A DNA stretch of 64,000 nt from Capitella teleta. Its lineage: Eukaryota > Annelida > Polychaeta > Capitellidae. Both the position numbers and the translations under genes were made by a program. Positions 41,130 to 53,199 of this stretch are shown piece by piece; the first letter of the stretch is position 1; each line of letters opens with the position of its first letter. Location of the stretch: NCBI GenBank assembly GCA_000328365.1, contig KB303655.1, forward strand, positions 32,856 to 96,855, read 5' to 3'. The notes under the pieces are model-generated. The model saw only the letters and a list, made by a program, of their open reading frames with translations, was not told where the DNA came from and searched no databases.

Positions 41130-42377
41130 TTATTCAATTAGAGTGCTAAAACATCATATAAGAAACAATTTCTAAGCACTCTAAACAAAAAACAAAACAA
41201 AAAAACTAAATAAAAACAACATAATAGAAGAGACAGAATACTGATGGAATTCATCAGTAAGAAACTGGTTCGTTGAAAGCACAACTAAATAAAAATGTCT
41301 TTAGTTGTTTCTTAAAAGTGAATTATATCATAAGTATTGTTGAATATATAGCATTATGTCGAGTAGAAAGAGGGGTAAAACTCGCAACCAAAAACAACAA
41401 TTACATACAAACCCAACACCTCAAAGCCTCGGTGATTTAATGTCAGAAGTATACCAGTATATCAAAATGATAACAATTTATTCATGAATAATGCGCAGAT
41501 ATAAAAGCATGAAACATTTTTCTATGTGCAACAGTAAAAAACAACAATAATATTTTTAACAGATTATGTACAAGAATTTGAAGGCTTCAAATCCTTTTTT
41601 TATGTTGAGTTTGTTTGTGAAACTCTACTTTCCGTGATATTTCGTTCCATTTCTTCTGTAGTTATTTAGGCATATAAACATTTACATGCATATAGCTCCC
41701 ATCCATGTGAAGGTACGTTGCTTGGAACTACAAGTATTCGTATAACTCTGATATACCGCCACTTGCCATTAATATTGCAGGCATCAGCTGGTAATGCTTC
41801 ATTATGCTTGGCATTGGCGCATTGCCATAATATTCTCAGAACCCCTATCGATTGCATGTGGTACATGCATTAGACAAAGAGAGATCATCCTCTGATCCAC
41901 TGTCGGCTCAGTTGCACCCACCTGTTCTGTTGGATTATAGGGGTAAGTGACTTTTTTAACATGTGTATACGTTGTATTCATAATTTTTAGCATTGCAATA
42001 ATTATTCTCACAACTCATCAAGAACACTTATTGATTACGGTAAATTGATTTCACATTCTTTAGAATTTCCTGAGGCGAGCACCATTGATTTAGAATCGGC
42101 TCTGCTATTTCTAAATTATTTGTACGTAATTGCACTTGGAATAAAATTTAAGCCTGCATGTGTATACACGCGCGTTGCTGTGGCGCCGCGTAAACATTCG
42201 ACCCATTCTCTGTATGACATATTTCGAGCGCAGGCAGCTGGTACCTCTACGTAATCTATTTAGGGAATTGCCCTAGTTACCTAGATATTTATTATATGCA
42301 TATATGCATGAGGCATGTACAAAGATTACAAGAGGAATCACAATAACGTTGAGTCGAGTGCCGAGACGCCGATAGCG
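41130..42377. other. Intergenic and GLO1 upstream region
   Basis: AT-rich with no recognised exon or repeat end. The final part should include the GLO1 promoter. An in-frame ATG at 42315 could extend GLO1 by 21 residues. Confidence 0.35.
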
Positions 42378-45300
42378 ATGGCAGACGAGAAGGAACTGGC
42401 TGCTCTGACTGATGCCGAAGTGGCTGAGGCATGCAAAGAACCCGAAGATGACACCAAGGTGGGTACTATAATAACTATTATTATAACATTTCTTACGATT
42501 TCTGTATAAGTGTATTCAACCAAAACCAATTCAAATGGTTAATTTTATCATCATCATGATTATGATAAACTTTAGCTCCCCAAGGGTAGCGGAGCAATTC
42601 CTACACACTACGCTACGGCTTGGGCAGCTAGATAAACTTAAGCCTGCTGCCTTACGGCTTATGATTTATACACCCTTATATCCTGTTATTAGTGTTAACT
42701 TAAACTTGGGTGATAAACATATGCAGATAATCATGATCATGATGATCATGATGCTACAGTATAAGGAGTACTGCTGGGTAAAATATAGTCACGTGCACTC
42801 GATGAGAGCTCACAGAACGTTGCAGTACGTGTCACACTCATGAAGTGACATATTATACTCATAATACTGCTTGCCATAAGAGGTTCTATTTAGCCTTGCA
42901 ATTAATTGCTGCATCAAATATCTGCAGAAGCATATGAGCATCGCTTGCATGTTCATTTATAGATAGCTATAGGCCTCTGTATATATGCTATTTATAGGCC
43001 TATATTAATTGGCTCCACGGGGGTAGAGTGTTTTTAGTTGTGTAACTTGGGGCGCGTTTTTCTTTCAACTTCAACTTGGACTGTGACGTCAGAACCAGAG
43101 AAATTATTGGACCAGACATGCGTTGCATGAAAAACACTCCACGAGACTTTGGACAATGTCTCGCCCAATTGTCATGTGACAAGAAATTTCTACATTATTT
43201 TTCTAGCATGCACAACAAGTTAACAGCCAAATCTCAAGAGACTTTAGTTGAACCTGAAACATTACTGTTCCATAACTGCCAGGTTCTCGGTTGTTATTCA
43301 GTGGGCCGAAACGAGGTTTGGACAGTGACGTCACGGTCCAAGTTGAAGTTGAAAGTAAAACAGGCCCCAAGTGCGTTAGGCTAGGCCCATATATATTATC
43401 TGTGTGGCGAGACAGGCTCGTTTTGATAAGCCATGCAGTCACTTGTGTTGATGCGGCATAATTAGTCACAACCAACCATAAATGACATATACATGTATAT
43501 ATATATAAATATACCGGTGTATATATATATATCATGTATCAATTAATCTATAACGAATAAGACAACTTTACCCAAATTTCAATTTCTATGATTTTATTCA
43601 AAGGAAAGTGTTCCTTTCAACTGATGAGTTTGAGTAGGCCTTACATGAGCTGACACGAGATGGCATGAATTATCAACATATAGCAATGAGAATTATGAGA
43701 TGAGATGATCAGTTAAAAATCAATACTATAAATTGTGAATCTCAAACAGCTGTTATAAGCTAGAGTATACAAGCAAAGAAAGCAAGCTTGCAGGAAAATA
43801 TTGAAAATGCATCCATAGACAAAAAACAAACCTCAATTCATTTACAATCAGACTCTGTAAATCCGGCCTCCTCCATTCCCAAGGAAACAGACGGATTAAC
43901 GAAAAGGGCGGATTACATGTCAGACCACAAATTGATGAAAATTTGATGCTGTAAAAAAACTCAAGTACCAAATAGTCAGATAGTGGCATGCACAATTAGG
44001 TTACAAGCAGGTTGTAAAAAAGAAACAATGTAGAGAGTAGAAACAATAACTGAAGGATGGTGTGGGCTCTTATTTTATGCATGTCATGATGAGTACATGG
44101 ATCAGCTCTGAGTTTCCGAGTTTCAATTTCCCCTCACTTCTCCACTCGATTCCATGGTCTCTACTCACAACTCCTGCTTTTTGTTCTGCTCCTGAACATC
44201 ACCTAACTGAGCGACCAATTAAATTGAAAGTAAGCCAGCCATGCAGACATAAAGGAATTGACACAGTGACGATACCCACATTTGATTCCTTTGTTTAATT
44301 ACCCTCTTAAATGTTGAATAAGTGGAGGGGCGTCATTTGTTGTTTAATTGACCTGACTTGAAAGAAATCGCCGACAATTGATGTATCGTGTCTTATGTTT
44401 GTTTACACTACGATATTTCGAAGGGCGGATAACATATGTAATTTATAATGATGCAGTGTAGATTTGTTCCTGAGAATCGTGGTCGGAGGCGGATTAACAA
44501 AAAGGGCGGATTACATGACACAATTAACATTACAAACGATTCTTCTCTGGGATTTTAGGGCGGATTACGAAAAGGGCGGATTACATGATGGTAGATTGTC
44601 GGGGTCTGACTGAATAAAAGTGCAAAAAAATGTACATACAATTTTTCATTTAATAACAAATTGATTATCACACTTAATAATATTAATGTTTCACTAAATC
44701 ACTGACACTGAAATTCATGTGCCATTAATCATGTTCTTGTTCTTTGTTTACAGGACTTCTTCTTCCAGCAGACCATGTACAGGATCAAGGATCCAAAAGT
44801 GTCCTTGCAATTTTACACCCAAGTTCTAGGAATGAGGTATTTCAATCTACTGCGCATCATTCAAAAATCTTAATTCTGTTATATTACAATTGTGCAGGTT
44901 GCTGAAGAAATTTGACTTTGAAAGCATGAAGTTCTCACTGTATTTCATGGGCCATGAACCAGCTTCGGATATTCCCACGGATGAGGCGGAAAGAGCAAAT
45001 TGGGTGTTCACACGAAGAGCCACGATAGAACTGACGCAGTGAGTTTGTTTAATTGTGTTATCTTCTTATTTGTTAAATGATTTTTGTTCTCTCTTTCTCT
45101 CTCTCCAGTAATTGGGGCACTGAGAATGACCCTGAGTTCAAAGGTTACCATAATGGTAACAGTGACCCCAGAGGATTTGGTGAGGAGTTCAATGACTTCT
45201 GAGAATTGAATTGGATTTCCTTTTACTTTAATTTCAGGTCACATCGGCATAGTTGTTCCTGACGTGAACAAAGCCTGTGAACGCTTTGAGAAACTTGGCG

Positions 45301-45480
45301 TGAAGTTCATCAAGAAACCTGACGAAGGTGGGCGATTGTTATTTACACTGTCTTGATTCAAAAACCTCTTTTACCACTTTGCTAGGTAAAATGAAGAACT
45401 TGGCATTCATCCAAGATCCTGATGGATATTGGATTGAAATCCTTAGCTCAAATCTGGGATCTGCAATTTCTAACTTCTAA
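42378..45480 (+). CDS. GLO1: Lactoylglutathione lyase (glyoxalase I)
   Basis: Metal-dependent cytosolic enzyme that converts the methylglyoxal-glutathione hemithioacetal to S-lactoylglutathione. Exons 42378-42458, 44754-44836, 44898-45038, 45109-45179, 45238-45327 and 45386-45480 give 186 aa (human 184). The start [10 protein letters not shown] was preferred over the in-frame ATG at 42315 because it matches the family length. All four metal ligands of the human enzyme appear in place: the glutamine of [11 protein letters not shown], the glutamate of ATIELTH, the histidine of [11 protein letters not shown] and the glutamate of PDGYWIEIL. The [10 protein letters not shown] loop and [21 protein letters not shown] are near-identical to vertebrate GLO1. 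Intron 1 is 2.3 kb and full of repeats, while the others are 56-72 bases. A polyadenylation signal AATAAA lies at 45766-45771. Confidence 0.97.
43045..43372. mobile_element. MITE in GLO1 intron 1 with CRE-like ends
   Basis: ACTTGGGGCGCG opens the left end and its mirror GGCCCCAAGT closes the right. The arms share TTTCAACTTCAACTTGGAC followed by GTGACGTCA. About 330 bases, non-coding. Each terminal repeat therefore carries the palindrome TGACGTCA, a CREB/ATF-type site. Target duplication not evident. Confidence 0.7.
43849..44619. mobile_element. Possible pogo-type element with GGGCGGATTACAT repeats, GLO1 intron 1
   Basis: The phrase AAAAGGGCGGATTACATG occurs at about 43901, 44500 and 44572. 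The ends begin CAGACTCTGTAAATC (left) and, in complement, CAGACCCCGACAATC (right), a loose inverted pair. This suggests one decayed pogo/Tigger-like non-autonomous element; the pairing is imperfect. Confidence 0.4.
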
Positions 45481-45884
45481 AGGCTTTTATTTTGTTTTCT
45501 CTCATTCTAGTTTTGTGTGCCATTTAATTAACCCAGCAAGTTTTTCTGTTACACCACTTTAGTTTATGCATATATTTACTGTAGGCATTCGTTTTCATGC
45601 TATTATTCCTATTATTTTGTTACATGGGCTTTATTATTATTTCTTGATTAATTAATTAAGTCAGCAACATGTAACTTTCCTACGCATATCATTATAAATG
45701 AGTTCATGAGCCAATCATTGTCATTTGTCAATTGTGATGATGTTACACAATATTTATCCTATCTGAATAAAAGTTTGTTATGCTGAACAATATTTGTCAT
45801 TTAATATTTACACAATACCGGATCTTGATCCTTTAATTTGTGGCACACTGCAAATGCTTTGAACAAACTGATAAAAAGCAGTGA
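45481..45884. other. GLO1 3' UTR and spacer
   Basis: Carries the AATAAA signal at 45766-45771; AT-rich with nothing else recognised. Confidence 0.6.
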
Positions 45885-46543
45885 TATATGTGACCTGCCA
45901 CGACGAAATCAGTCTAAAGTCACACTGAGCATAAGAGAGATATAGGGATAAACCTGCCCAAGGTGAAAACATTTCAATCTTTGGGTTTCACTATATTCCA
46001 GTAGATCAACATCTTAACTTCAACATGCAACACCAATTATGTGTGTTTTTTAATTATAAACTGGTTTAATTTCAATTTTAATTGACCCCCTGTTTGACCT
46101 GTAGTGAGTACGTGTAGTCATCACAAATTATTTTAATGAGGAATTTAATTTTTCAATAAAAAATATCAATGTAAATAGCGGGAACAGAGCTTTCTAACAA
46201 TAGTTTTCATAAGATTCTCTGTTTAGAAGTGTAGCCATTGGAAGGCTTTTACAACGGGTCATAGTTTGGATTATGCTGTCAACTCGGAAGGACACTCCGT
46301 AACCATGACGACGCACATGCGTGATGAAAATTCTCACCAATACATGTATTCAATCGCGCTTTCCTGCATTTTAACATGGCGACGGTTGGATGGTTCAAAT
46401 GCTTATAACTTCTTAACAGAAAGAGATATTTATTTTTCACATCATATTAAAGGTAATTGGCAGCTCTTAATGAATATACCAAAAGGTCAGAAATTTTACT
46501 TTGTGACTTTTGACTGATTTCGTCATGGAGGGTCACATATATA
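45885..46543. mobile_element. MITE with TATATGTGACC ends
   Basis: Left TATATGTGACCTGCCACGAC and right complement TATATGTGACCCTCCATGAC continue together through GAAATCAGTC and AAAGTCACA, about 40 bases of terminal inverted repeat with few mismatches. The interior of about 570 bases has no credible gene. TA-rich flanks prevent a firm call on target duplication. Confidence 0.75.
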
Positions 46544-47555
46544 GACATCCATCTAATATACAGTAACATATGATATAATGAAAGTCAGAATTCTCTCTTA
46601 TACCTGCTACAAATATATGTTTCAGACTTTATTCTGAACGGATTTGGCAAGTAGCCAAGTTCTTCTGTATTAGTGTAAACATTATTTTATTATTTTGTAA
46701 TTTGCCACAGAACATGTTTTTTTGTCCACTTTAGCCTCCGTGGAATGTGCATAACTTTCAGGCAGCCGTAATTTGTGTTTATTCTGCCAGTTGAGGCGAA
46801 GCTACCAACATTTAATCGTCTAGTGAGCTCATTTTGCAGTCTAATATCTATGCAGTAGAATATCTATGTTGAAGTCTTTGTCAGTATTCTCATGTTTCTG
46901 GTTGTTTTGTATTTTTTTTTTTTTTAGGAATTGGCGACAGAAGATCATGGCGAATAAAAGTAGGTCGATTTTGTTGATTTGATTAAATTGATTCCTCAGT
47001 TCTCGGCTCTCACTTCCAACATTTCACTTAGACAGTGCATATAAATAAAGTGCATAATAAATAATAAAGTGCACTAAGACAGTGCACTTTATTATTTAAT
47101 TTTTAGCTAAAAAAAAATTATTAAGATTTTGTACTGTTAGGTTATTGTCCAGAATAAAAGGTGTTAGCTGTCGCAAAAAAACGTCATTGTGTTTGAGGGG
47201 CTTCTTAATTTAATGAGCGGTCAATTCAAACCTTCAAAGAAGTGAGTCGATTAACTGTCATCTCACAAATACCCAACATAACAATTAATTGCAAAATGCG
47301 AACGTTTCTCAACTCATTTAGCCCTAAAACGCGCAAGGTGTGAAAACATTAATTAAAAGACATCACGCTCTGTGCACCCGATTGGCTGATCCTGATGAGC
47401 AGAAGCAGTTGGGACTGTTTAACATGGAGTAAACTGACACAAAACGCATTCAGTTAAACATTCATAGCTTCCATATAATTTAATTATAATGAAAATTTGT
47501 CAAAAGAAAACTTACAATCTTATCATATCATTTTTCTTTCCTTGATAAAATTTTA
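46544..47555. other. Intergenic stretch
   Basis: AT-rich; contains a locally repeated phrase ATAAAGTGCA near 47045-47090 and no recognised gene. Confidence 0.35.
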
Positions 47556-47559
47556 AAAA

Positions 47560-47672
47560 TTAGTCTGTACGTTGTTGTTTTGATTTTCGGGTTTGAAGTT
47601 GAACTACACCCCATAGTGACGCCACAGGGGGACTGGGAACGAACCTGGTCGGATTAATGAGGGTCGACTGTA
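47560..47672. mobile_element. pogo/Tigger-like terminal fragment
   Basis: The complement read from 47672 begins ACAGTCGACCCTCATTAATC, the style of pogo/Tigger terminal repeats. The other end was not found, so this is a single decayed end. Confidence 0.4.
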
Positions 47673-47789
47673 ATATGAAATTGATCAATTCAAGAAGTCT
47701 TGGTAACTTAATTGCATGTTCATTATGCACGCACTGCCACCTGTATAGTATAGGCCTTAATAAAATTAATAACAAATAAGATTGTTCAT

Positions 47790-48002
47790 TTTGTATAGCG
47801 CAATATCCATCGAAGTGCTCAAAGTCAAAGCGCTGCTCATAAATTGCGTATATTTATTTCTTTGGTTATGAGGCACCCACTTCAAGTCCCCGATTTAAGA
47901 GACAACATAGATATAGGTTAGGTAATAACTCAGGGGAATTCGAACCCCTTACCTTTGGATTGGAAGTCGCTCTGCCACTGGACTTGTCTCACGGGCGGCC
48001 AG
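47790..48002 (-). mobile_element. Possible tRNA-derived SINE, third family
   Basis: On the minus strand TGGCAGAGCGACT (A-box-like) is followed about 35 bases later by GGGGTTCGAATTCCCC (a good B box with paired T-arm). The rest of the tRNA cloverleaf is degraded, so it is not a working tRNA gene. Tail and target duplication are not visible. Confidence 0.45.
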
Positions 48003-48554
48003 TGTTTGCTGAGCCGTGCTGATTGCTACTTTATCGTAGCATATTTTGCGGCATATATAGATTGATTCGTAATAGAAACAAAGCCAGGAAACAAGCCACA
48101 TGGCACGTGGACAGATGCCTCTTGCCGCGTTGCATGGGGATCATAACGTTCCCCACTCTCTATAATCATAACGTTCCTATCTATTCTGACGATAGTGACC
48201 GTAAGTGACGGCCCTGCAATAGCTGTTCATTGGTTCCTTCGGGCTCAGTCAAATACAAGTATTGCTCGAAGTTATGTCGAATTGATAATAATATTAATCG
48301 AGTTATAAACTCATGAGGGATGAAATTTATCCGTATCATGAAATGAAACTCACAAGTCATGATCAGACATGATGATAACCACTTTTTATCACCCTCTTTT
48401 ATGATAGTCAAGAAAAATGATTACACTGTTGCTTGGTGAGATGTAAACTTCCGGTGCTGTTGAGGACACATGGAATCATGAATGCGACGATTTGAATCAA
48501 TATTTTCGCCCGATTGATGGCATTTGGTTTGAATACGGAGTTACATTAGTGATC
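48003..48554. promoter_or_regulatory. Upstream region of the PH-domain gene
   Basis: AT-rich sequence before the start codon at 48555. No recognisable promoter motif; short duplicated ATAACGTTCC phrases occur near 48140-48180. Confidence 0.3.
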
Positions 48555-51500
48555 ATGTCGTGTGGTGGAGGTGGTGTTGATGTCGCCAGTGAGTTCCTGC
48601 TTTGCTCCATGATTATTTACCCACTTTGGCATTTGACAGCTGTGTCTGACTCTTTAGTTTAATTCGTCTGTCACTATGATAGCCAGACTATGTGCCTGTG
48701 GATGTGTGATATTTTTATAATTATTAAATATATAATCCTGATAATTATATATTATGCAGTACAGAGTTGTAGAACACTATATTTTTGCGAAATAAAATTT
48801 TCACGTTTTCACGCTGTTTGGGCATTGGAGGATTCAGTCATCATTCAGCAGTCACTGAAATAATGCTATTAATATTAATTAGTGCCACATAATGAACAAG
48901 TGAGGATTCTGTGCTCAGGGCTGACCACTCAATCGTGGCTTGGGACCACACATGCACACGTAAGGGCATCTTCTGCGTGCTTCTAACGCGGGCGCGCCTC
49001 GATTGCATAAACTTTCTTATGTCTTGACTATGTCGCATAAGGGGCCATATAATACATTATCGTCGTTGCTTCCAAGTACATGTTCTGAATTTAAGCTTGT
49101 TGATGATCTAGCTGAAGCTACATAGCAGGGAAAGACAGACAACATGGTATGTGACATAAATTGACTAATTATAGTTTATTTTAAGAAAATGACTGAGGAT
49201 TGATTTGAATGAGAAAACATAAAATAAACTGAATACATCAAGGTTGGTATTTTAAGATAACGCCACGAAAGACCCCACGGGTAAAGTAGAATAGCCTGGG
49301 GTTGCCCCCAAGATGAAGAACATGTGGAGCAAATATTGGTTTTACAAGGGAACATGATTGACTTGACTATTTTCAATTTAAATTCAGACAAAATATAAAT
49401 TATAAATTATTTGCTTCATCATAGTATCTTCTTCTCACAGCCTAACCCTGTTACTTGCAAATGGGAACAATTACTACACTGTGAAAATTGAGTGTTCATG
49501 CAAATGAGAATTAATTTAAGTGCCATATATGTGCAGAATTAAATCATTTTAGACATATTAATTGACATTTATTATTGATCCACAGATACCACACCTCAAG
49601 TCAGAGCAGGATTCATTAAGAAATACAAAAGTGAGTTTCAAATACGAGTTGCTAAAAAAAATTTTTAATTCAAATTTTATTTCTCCACATCAGAAGGCTT
49701 CTTCTCTAAGGGCTTCAAAGATCATTATGTCGTCATTCACAAGGACAGTGAACTCATTTGGTTCAGTGAGAAAGGAGACAAGAAAGCTCAGGGAAAAGTA
49801 CTCGTTAAGGTACGATAAATGTAATTGAATGCCTAAAATTCTATATTCCAATGATTTTTTTCTCTCAGAATGTTTGTAACTTCCTTGCCCTTGGGCCATT
49901 CACGAGGAATATTCCCGGCCGACCAACTTTGCCAAGTGGAGCGGACGAACGGCATCTGATTGCTGTTCCTCAACGGCCAAGTAAACAGGCCGATATTAAT
50001 TGGATTCTATGCAAAGATGACGCTGATCTCAAGTGTGTTAATTTAAGTTTATATATTATTGGCTGTACTTAATACTGTTTGTCTTTTTTTGCAGTGCATG
50101 GATGGCAGCAATATGCAGTACGGTGAGCAGTATACATTCTATACTTGTTAAATAAAGTAATAATTTTATCATTGAATTATTATTATGAAAAATTATTTAT
50201 TCATCAATAACTGATGCAAATTATTTTATCATCATAATTTCAGTTGCCTCCTGCACCACAACAGCAAGCACCTCCACAGGGCCAACAAGGTCAGCCTCCA
50301 CCTATGGGAGGTCAAGGTCCTCCGCCACCCTATACTAGTGGAGCACCCCCTCCAGGTAGCTAGATGCACCAAGAGCATCTTTGATATTTTAGTCAATCAC
50401 AATACAATGCTACTCTTCTAAATTCATTTCAGGTGGAGCTTATCCAACTGCTCCTCCACAGCAGGCTCCGTACCCTCAGCAACAACAAGCTGCATATCCT
50501 CAACAGCAGAGAGCTCCGTATCCTCAACAACAGAGAGCTCCGTATCCTCAACAACGAGGAGGAGGAGGAGGAGGAGGAGGAGGGAATACTACTGTAGTTG
50601 TGCAAGGCGATCGCAGAGGAAGAGGAGGATCAGATGATGGCTTCATGGCTGGTTCGTGTTTTTTTATTTATATTTGATTATGTATACAGTTCAAGTTTGT
50701 TGAGCTATGAAGTGCTTTATCAATGGGTTCTATTTAGCTAAAAGTATTTGCCAGTGACAAACATATTGATCTGCTCCCCGGCACTGTTTGTTGAACCCAC
50801 CAACGCCGTTAAAAGGTCTTCTATTGATTTTTCTTCTTCCATGCGATATGCAACTTCCTGGGAATTTGTCCATTGTCCTGGGCCCTAACAACAAATAATG
50901 CATATAATCAATTCAAAAGAAGGCCTTTTTTGTACGTTATGATTCATGGCCCTGAGAAAATGATCAGTGTTGCGTTATGATACATATGTTTTCTATTCTA
51001 GGCATGTTGCTTGGAGGTGCTCTTGGAGGCGGGATGCACCGGCCGTGGGGTTACGGCTATGGGGGTGGGTGGGGCTACGGGGGTTGGGGTACTTACGGTG
51101 GTGGATATTATGGGGGAATGGGGGGAGGGATGCATGTTCACAACCATTATGACGTTGACAACACCAACATCCAGAATACCAACATCAATGAAACAAACGT
51201 TGAAAATAATGAAACTAATATTGAAAACAATGAAACGGTGGCTGCTGATGGCACTGGGCAAGATCCTGCAGTGGAAGGAGAAGGAGTTGGAGGAGAAGCA
51301 CAGGATGCCAATTATGCTGACCAAGGATTCCAAGGTGGAGAGCAAGTGAATGAAGTTGACTATGCCAATCAAGGATTTCAAGGTGGCGGTTATGATCAAC
51401 AAGGCGGTTATGATCAAGGAGGATATGATCAAGGAGGATATGATCAAGGCGGTTATGATCAAGGAGGATATGATCAAGGAGGATATGATCAGGGTGGTTA

Positions 51501-51645
51501 TGATGATGGTGGTGGTGGTTTTGATCAAGGGGGTTTTGATGACGGTGGTTATGATGATGGCGGCGGCTATGATGACGGCGGTGGATTTGATGACGGTGGT
51601 GGTTTTGATGATTGCGGTGGATTTGATGATGGCGGGTTTGACTGA
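48555..51645 (+). CDS. PH-domain protein with proline/glutamine and Gly-Tyr-Asp-Gln repeats
   Basis: Eight exons (48555-48588, 49586-49630, 49694-49809, 49869-50032, 50095-50122, 50244-50355, 50433-50651, 51002-51645) close in phase to 453 aa. Residues about 18-127 look like a pleckstrin-homology domain: an initial GFIKKYKKGFFSKGFKDHYVVIH strand pair rich in lysine, a mid region ending HLIAVPQRP, and a closing helix with the invariant tryptophan in DLNAWMAAI. After it come a PPP-rich stretch, PYPQQQ repeats (about 180-205), eight or more glycines, a small-residue hydrophobic segment FMAGMLLGGALGGGM (about 236-250), a Gly/Tyr/Trp patch, an Asn/Thr/Ile/Glu-rich run, and about a dozen GGYDQ, GGYDDG or GGFDDG repeats. 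There is no signal peptide. Such tails are often disordered and self-associating. Lipid binding and membrane recruitment are inferences. I do not recognise an orthologue. Confidence 0.8.
50921..50985 (+). repeat. Short dispersed repeat, copy in PH-gene intron 7
   Basis: Shares TTTTTTGTACGTTATGATTC, CATGGCCCT and TGCGTTATGA in the same order with the copy at 52888-52953. Roughly nine of ten bases agree. Confidence 0.8.
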
Positions 51646-53199
51646 GGAGATTAATTTGAATAAAAGGATAAATTTTGGCACAATATTTCTGACAAATTCA
51701 AGAGAAATTATGATACAAAAGTTATCTGTGTACCATCTAATTTGCTCTATGGCTATTTATATGATGTAAAATTTTTGCCTTTCGATTTAATGAAATCTTT
51801 GTAGGACAAAGAGTTTTGATCTGTTAAATCGTAAAAATGTGAAAAATGTGAAATGATTTTTATGTGTACATGTACTGTTAAGAGCTTTTGCTTGCCTTTC
51901 ATGTAGTATTTCAGCCATTCCTCTATATTTTTTTTAAAGGTTAGGGTTCTTAACTAAATGCTCCTGCATGTATCACTTCAATATAATACTGATAACATTT
52001 TTTCACTACCAATTGAAATATTGACTCATCATTGAAACCTTGTGTATTTATAATACAGTCAATTCTCAGACATCTTGTATGATATTATTTTCCGCTATTT
52101 TTAATGGTCCTCTGCAATACCTTTTTATACCTATACTATGAAAAGTATAAATATTATACTGAAACTCTGCTGAAAGCTTTAATAATTGCTATGTATAACA
52201 TAGTGTATTCCTCACACACAAATGTATACATTTATCTCTAATGACTATGGCTCTCTTTACTTCTTGACTAATATCAAGGTCCGTCTGACATCTGTGAATT
52301 ATGTTTCGTCTTTCATTGCATCTTATCGATAGCTTATTCTGTTGCTAGAAAACTCTTCATTGTTCTGTTATATTCAAGTGAAACGCATTGGTAATAAATT
52401 TGCTGTTCACCAATCTCAATTTGTTAAGTCTATAAGATGTATGATTTTATTTTGTTATTACACTATCTTCTTTTTTTCTCACTTATTTTATGTCACACAA
52501 ATGTGTACTGTGTACATTATGTATCATATTGTTTTGACCTTATCAATAAAATGACTATCCTCGACTTAGTAAAGTTTTATTTCAAGTTTATTTTCATGCA
52601 CGTTTTAATATATTTCACGTATTACAATAATGAAAAAATGAATTAGAAGAAAGTGTTCAAGAAAATAATGTCGATATTGATCAATATGTTGGAGTTTTTT
52701 TTATAAAGAAATCCATAGTAAACATAGTCTATAATTATATTATGGGTTTATATAGGCTAAACGGTAGCGCACTACCCTGTGAAAACATTGTGTATGCCCT
52801 TCCTCGAGGTTGTACAAAGTGTACAGGTAGCCTTCTCCTTTGAGTGGGTCTGGCAACCAAGCAATTATTGTTAGTGGGACTGGTCAGAAAGGCGGGCTTT
52901 TTTGTACGTTATGATTCATGGCCCTCAAAAAATGATCGGTGGTGCGTTATGAATATAAAAAAAAAATGCTGTCAAAACTATTATTAATATAACTGTTGAT
53001 CTACAAACAATTATAGTCAGTTTAACTATTTTATGTAGCTACGTAAATCTTCCGAATAATTTATGAACCATTTGATTGGCCATTTTGACGCAAATTAAAT
53101 TGGCGTCCTTAGCAACAAGGAAATTCTTCTCGAGATTTCCACAACCTTCGAAAAGTGTGTATAGAATACTCTCCACTGCTAAGCATTGCTTGTTTCAAC
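51646..53199. other. PH-gene 3' UTR and DNAAF2 upstream region
   Basis: AATAAA occurs at 51659, just after the stop, and again near 52545, so the 3' UTR could be short or about 0.9 kb. A 62-base repeat (52888-52953) matches one at 50921-50985. No exon recognised between the two genes. Confidence 0.45.
52888..52953 (+). repeat. Short dispersed repeat, copy upstream of DNAAF2
   Basis: Second copy of the 62-base repeat described at 50921-50985, about 250 bases before the DNAAF2 start codon. Confidence 0.8.

Noticed and set aside
40889-41141. Three open frames through the AAT run
   Set aside because: They are poly-Ile or poly-Asn products of a microsatellite.
47940-48002. Functional tRNA gene
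   Set aside because: Only the B-box arm pairs well; acceptor and D arms do not form, so a SINE remnant is more likely.
50998-51681. 227-codon minus-strand open frame across the last PH-gene exon
   Set aside because: It is the mirror of a GGYDQ-repeat exon; the repeats keep the antisense frame open and its product is a low-complexity Ile/Thr string.
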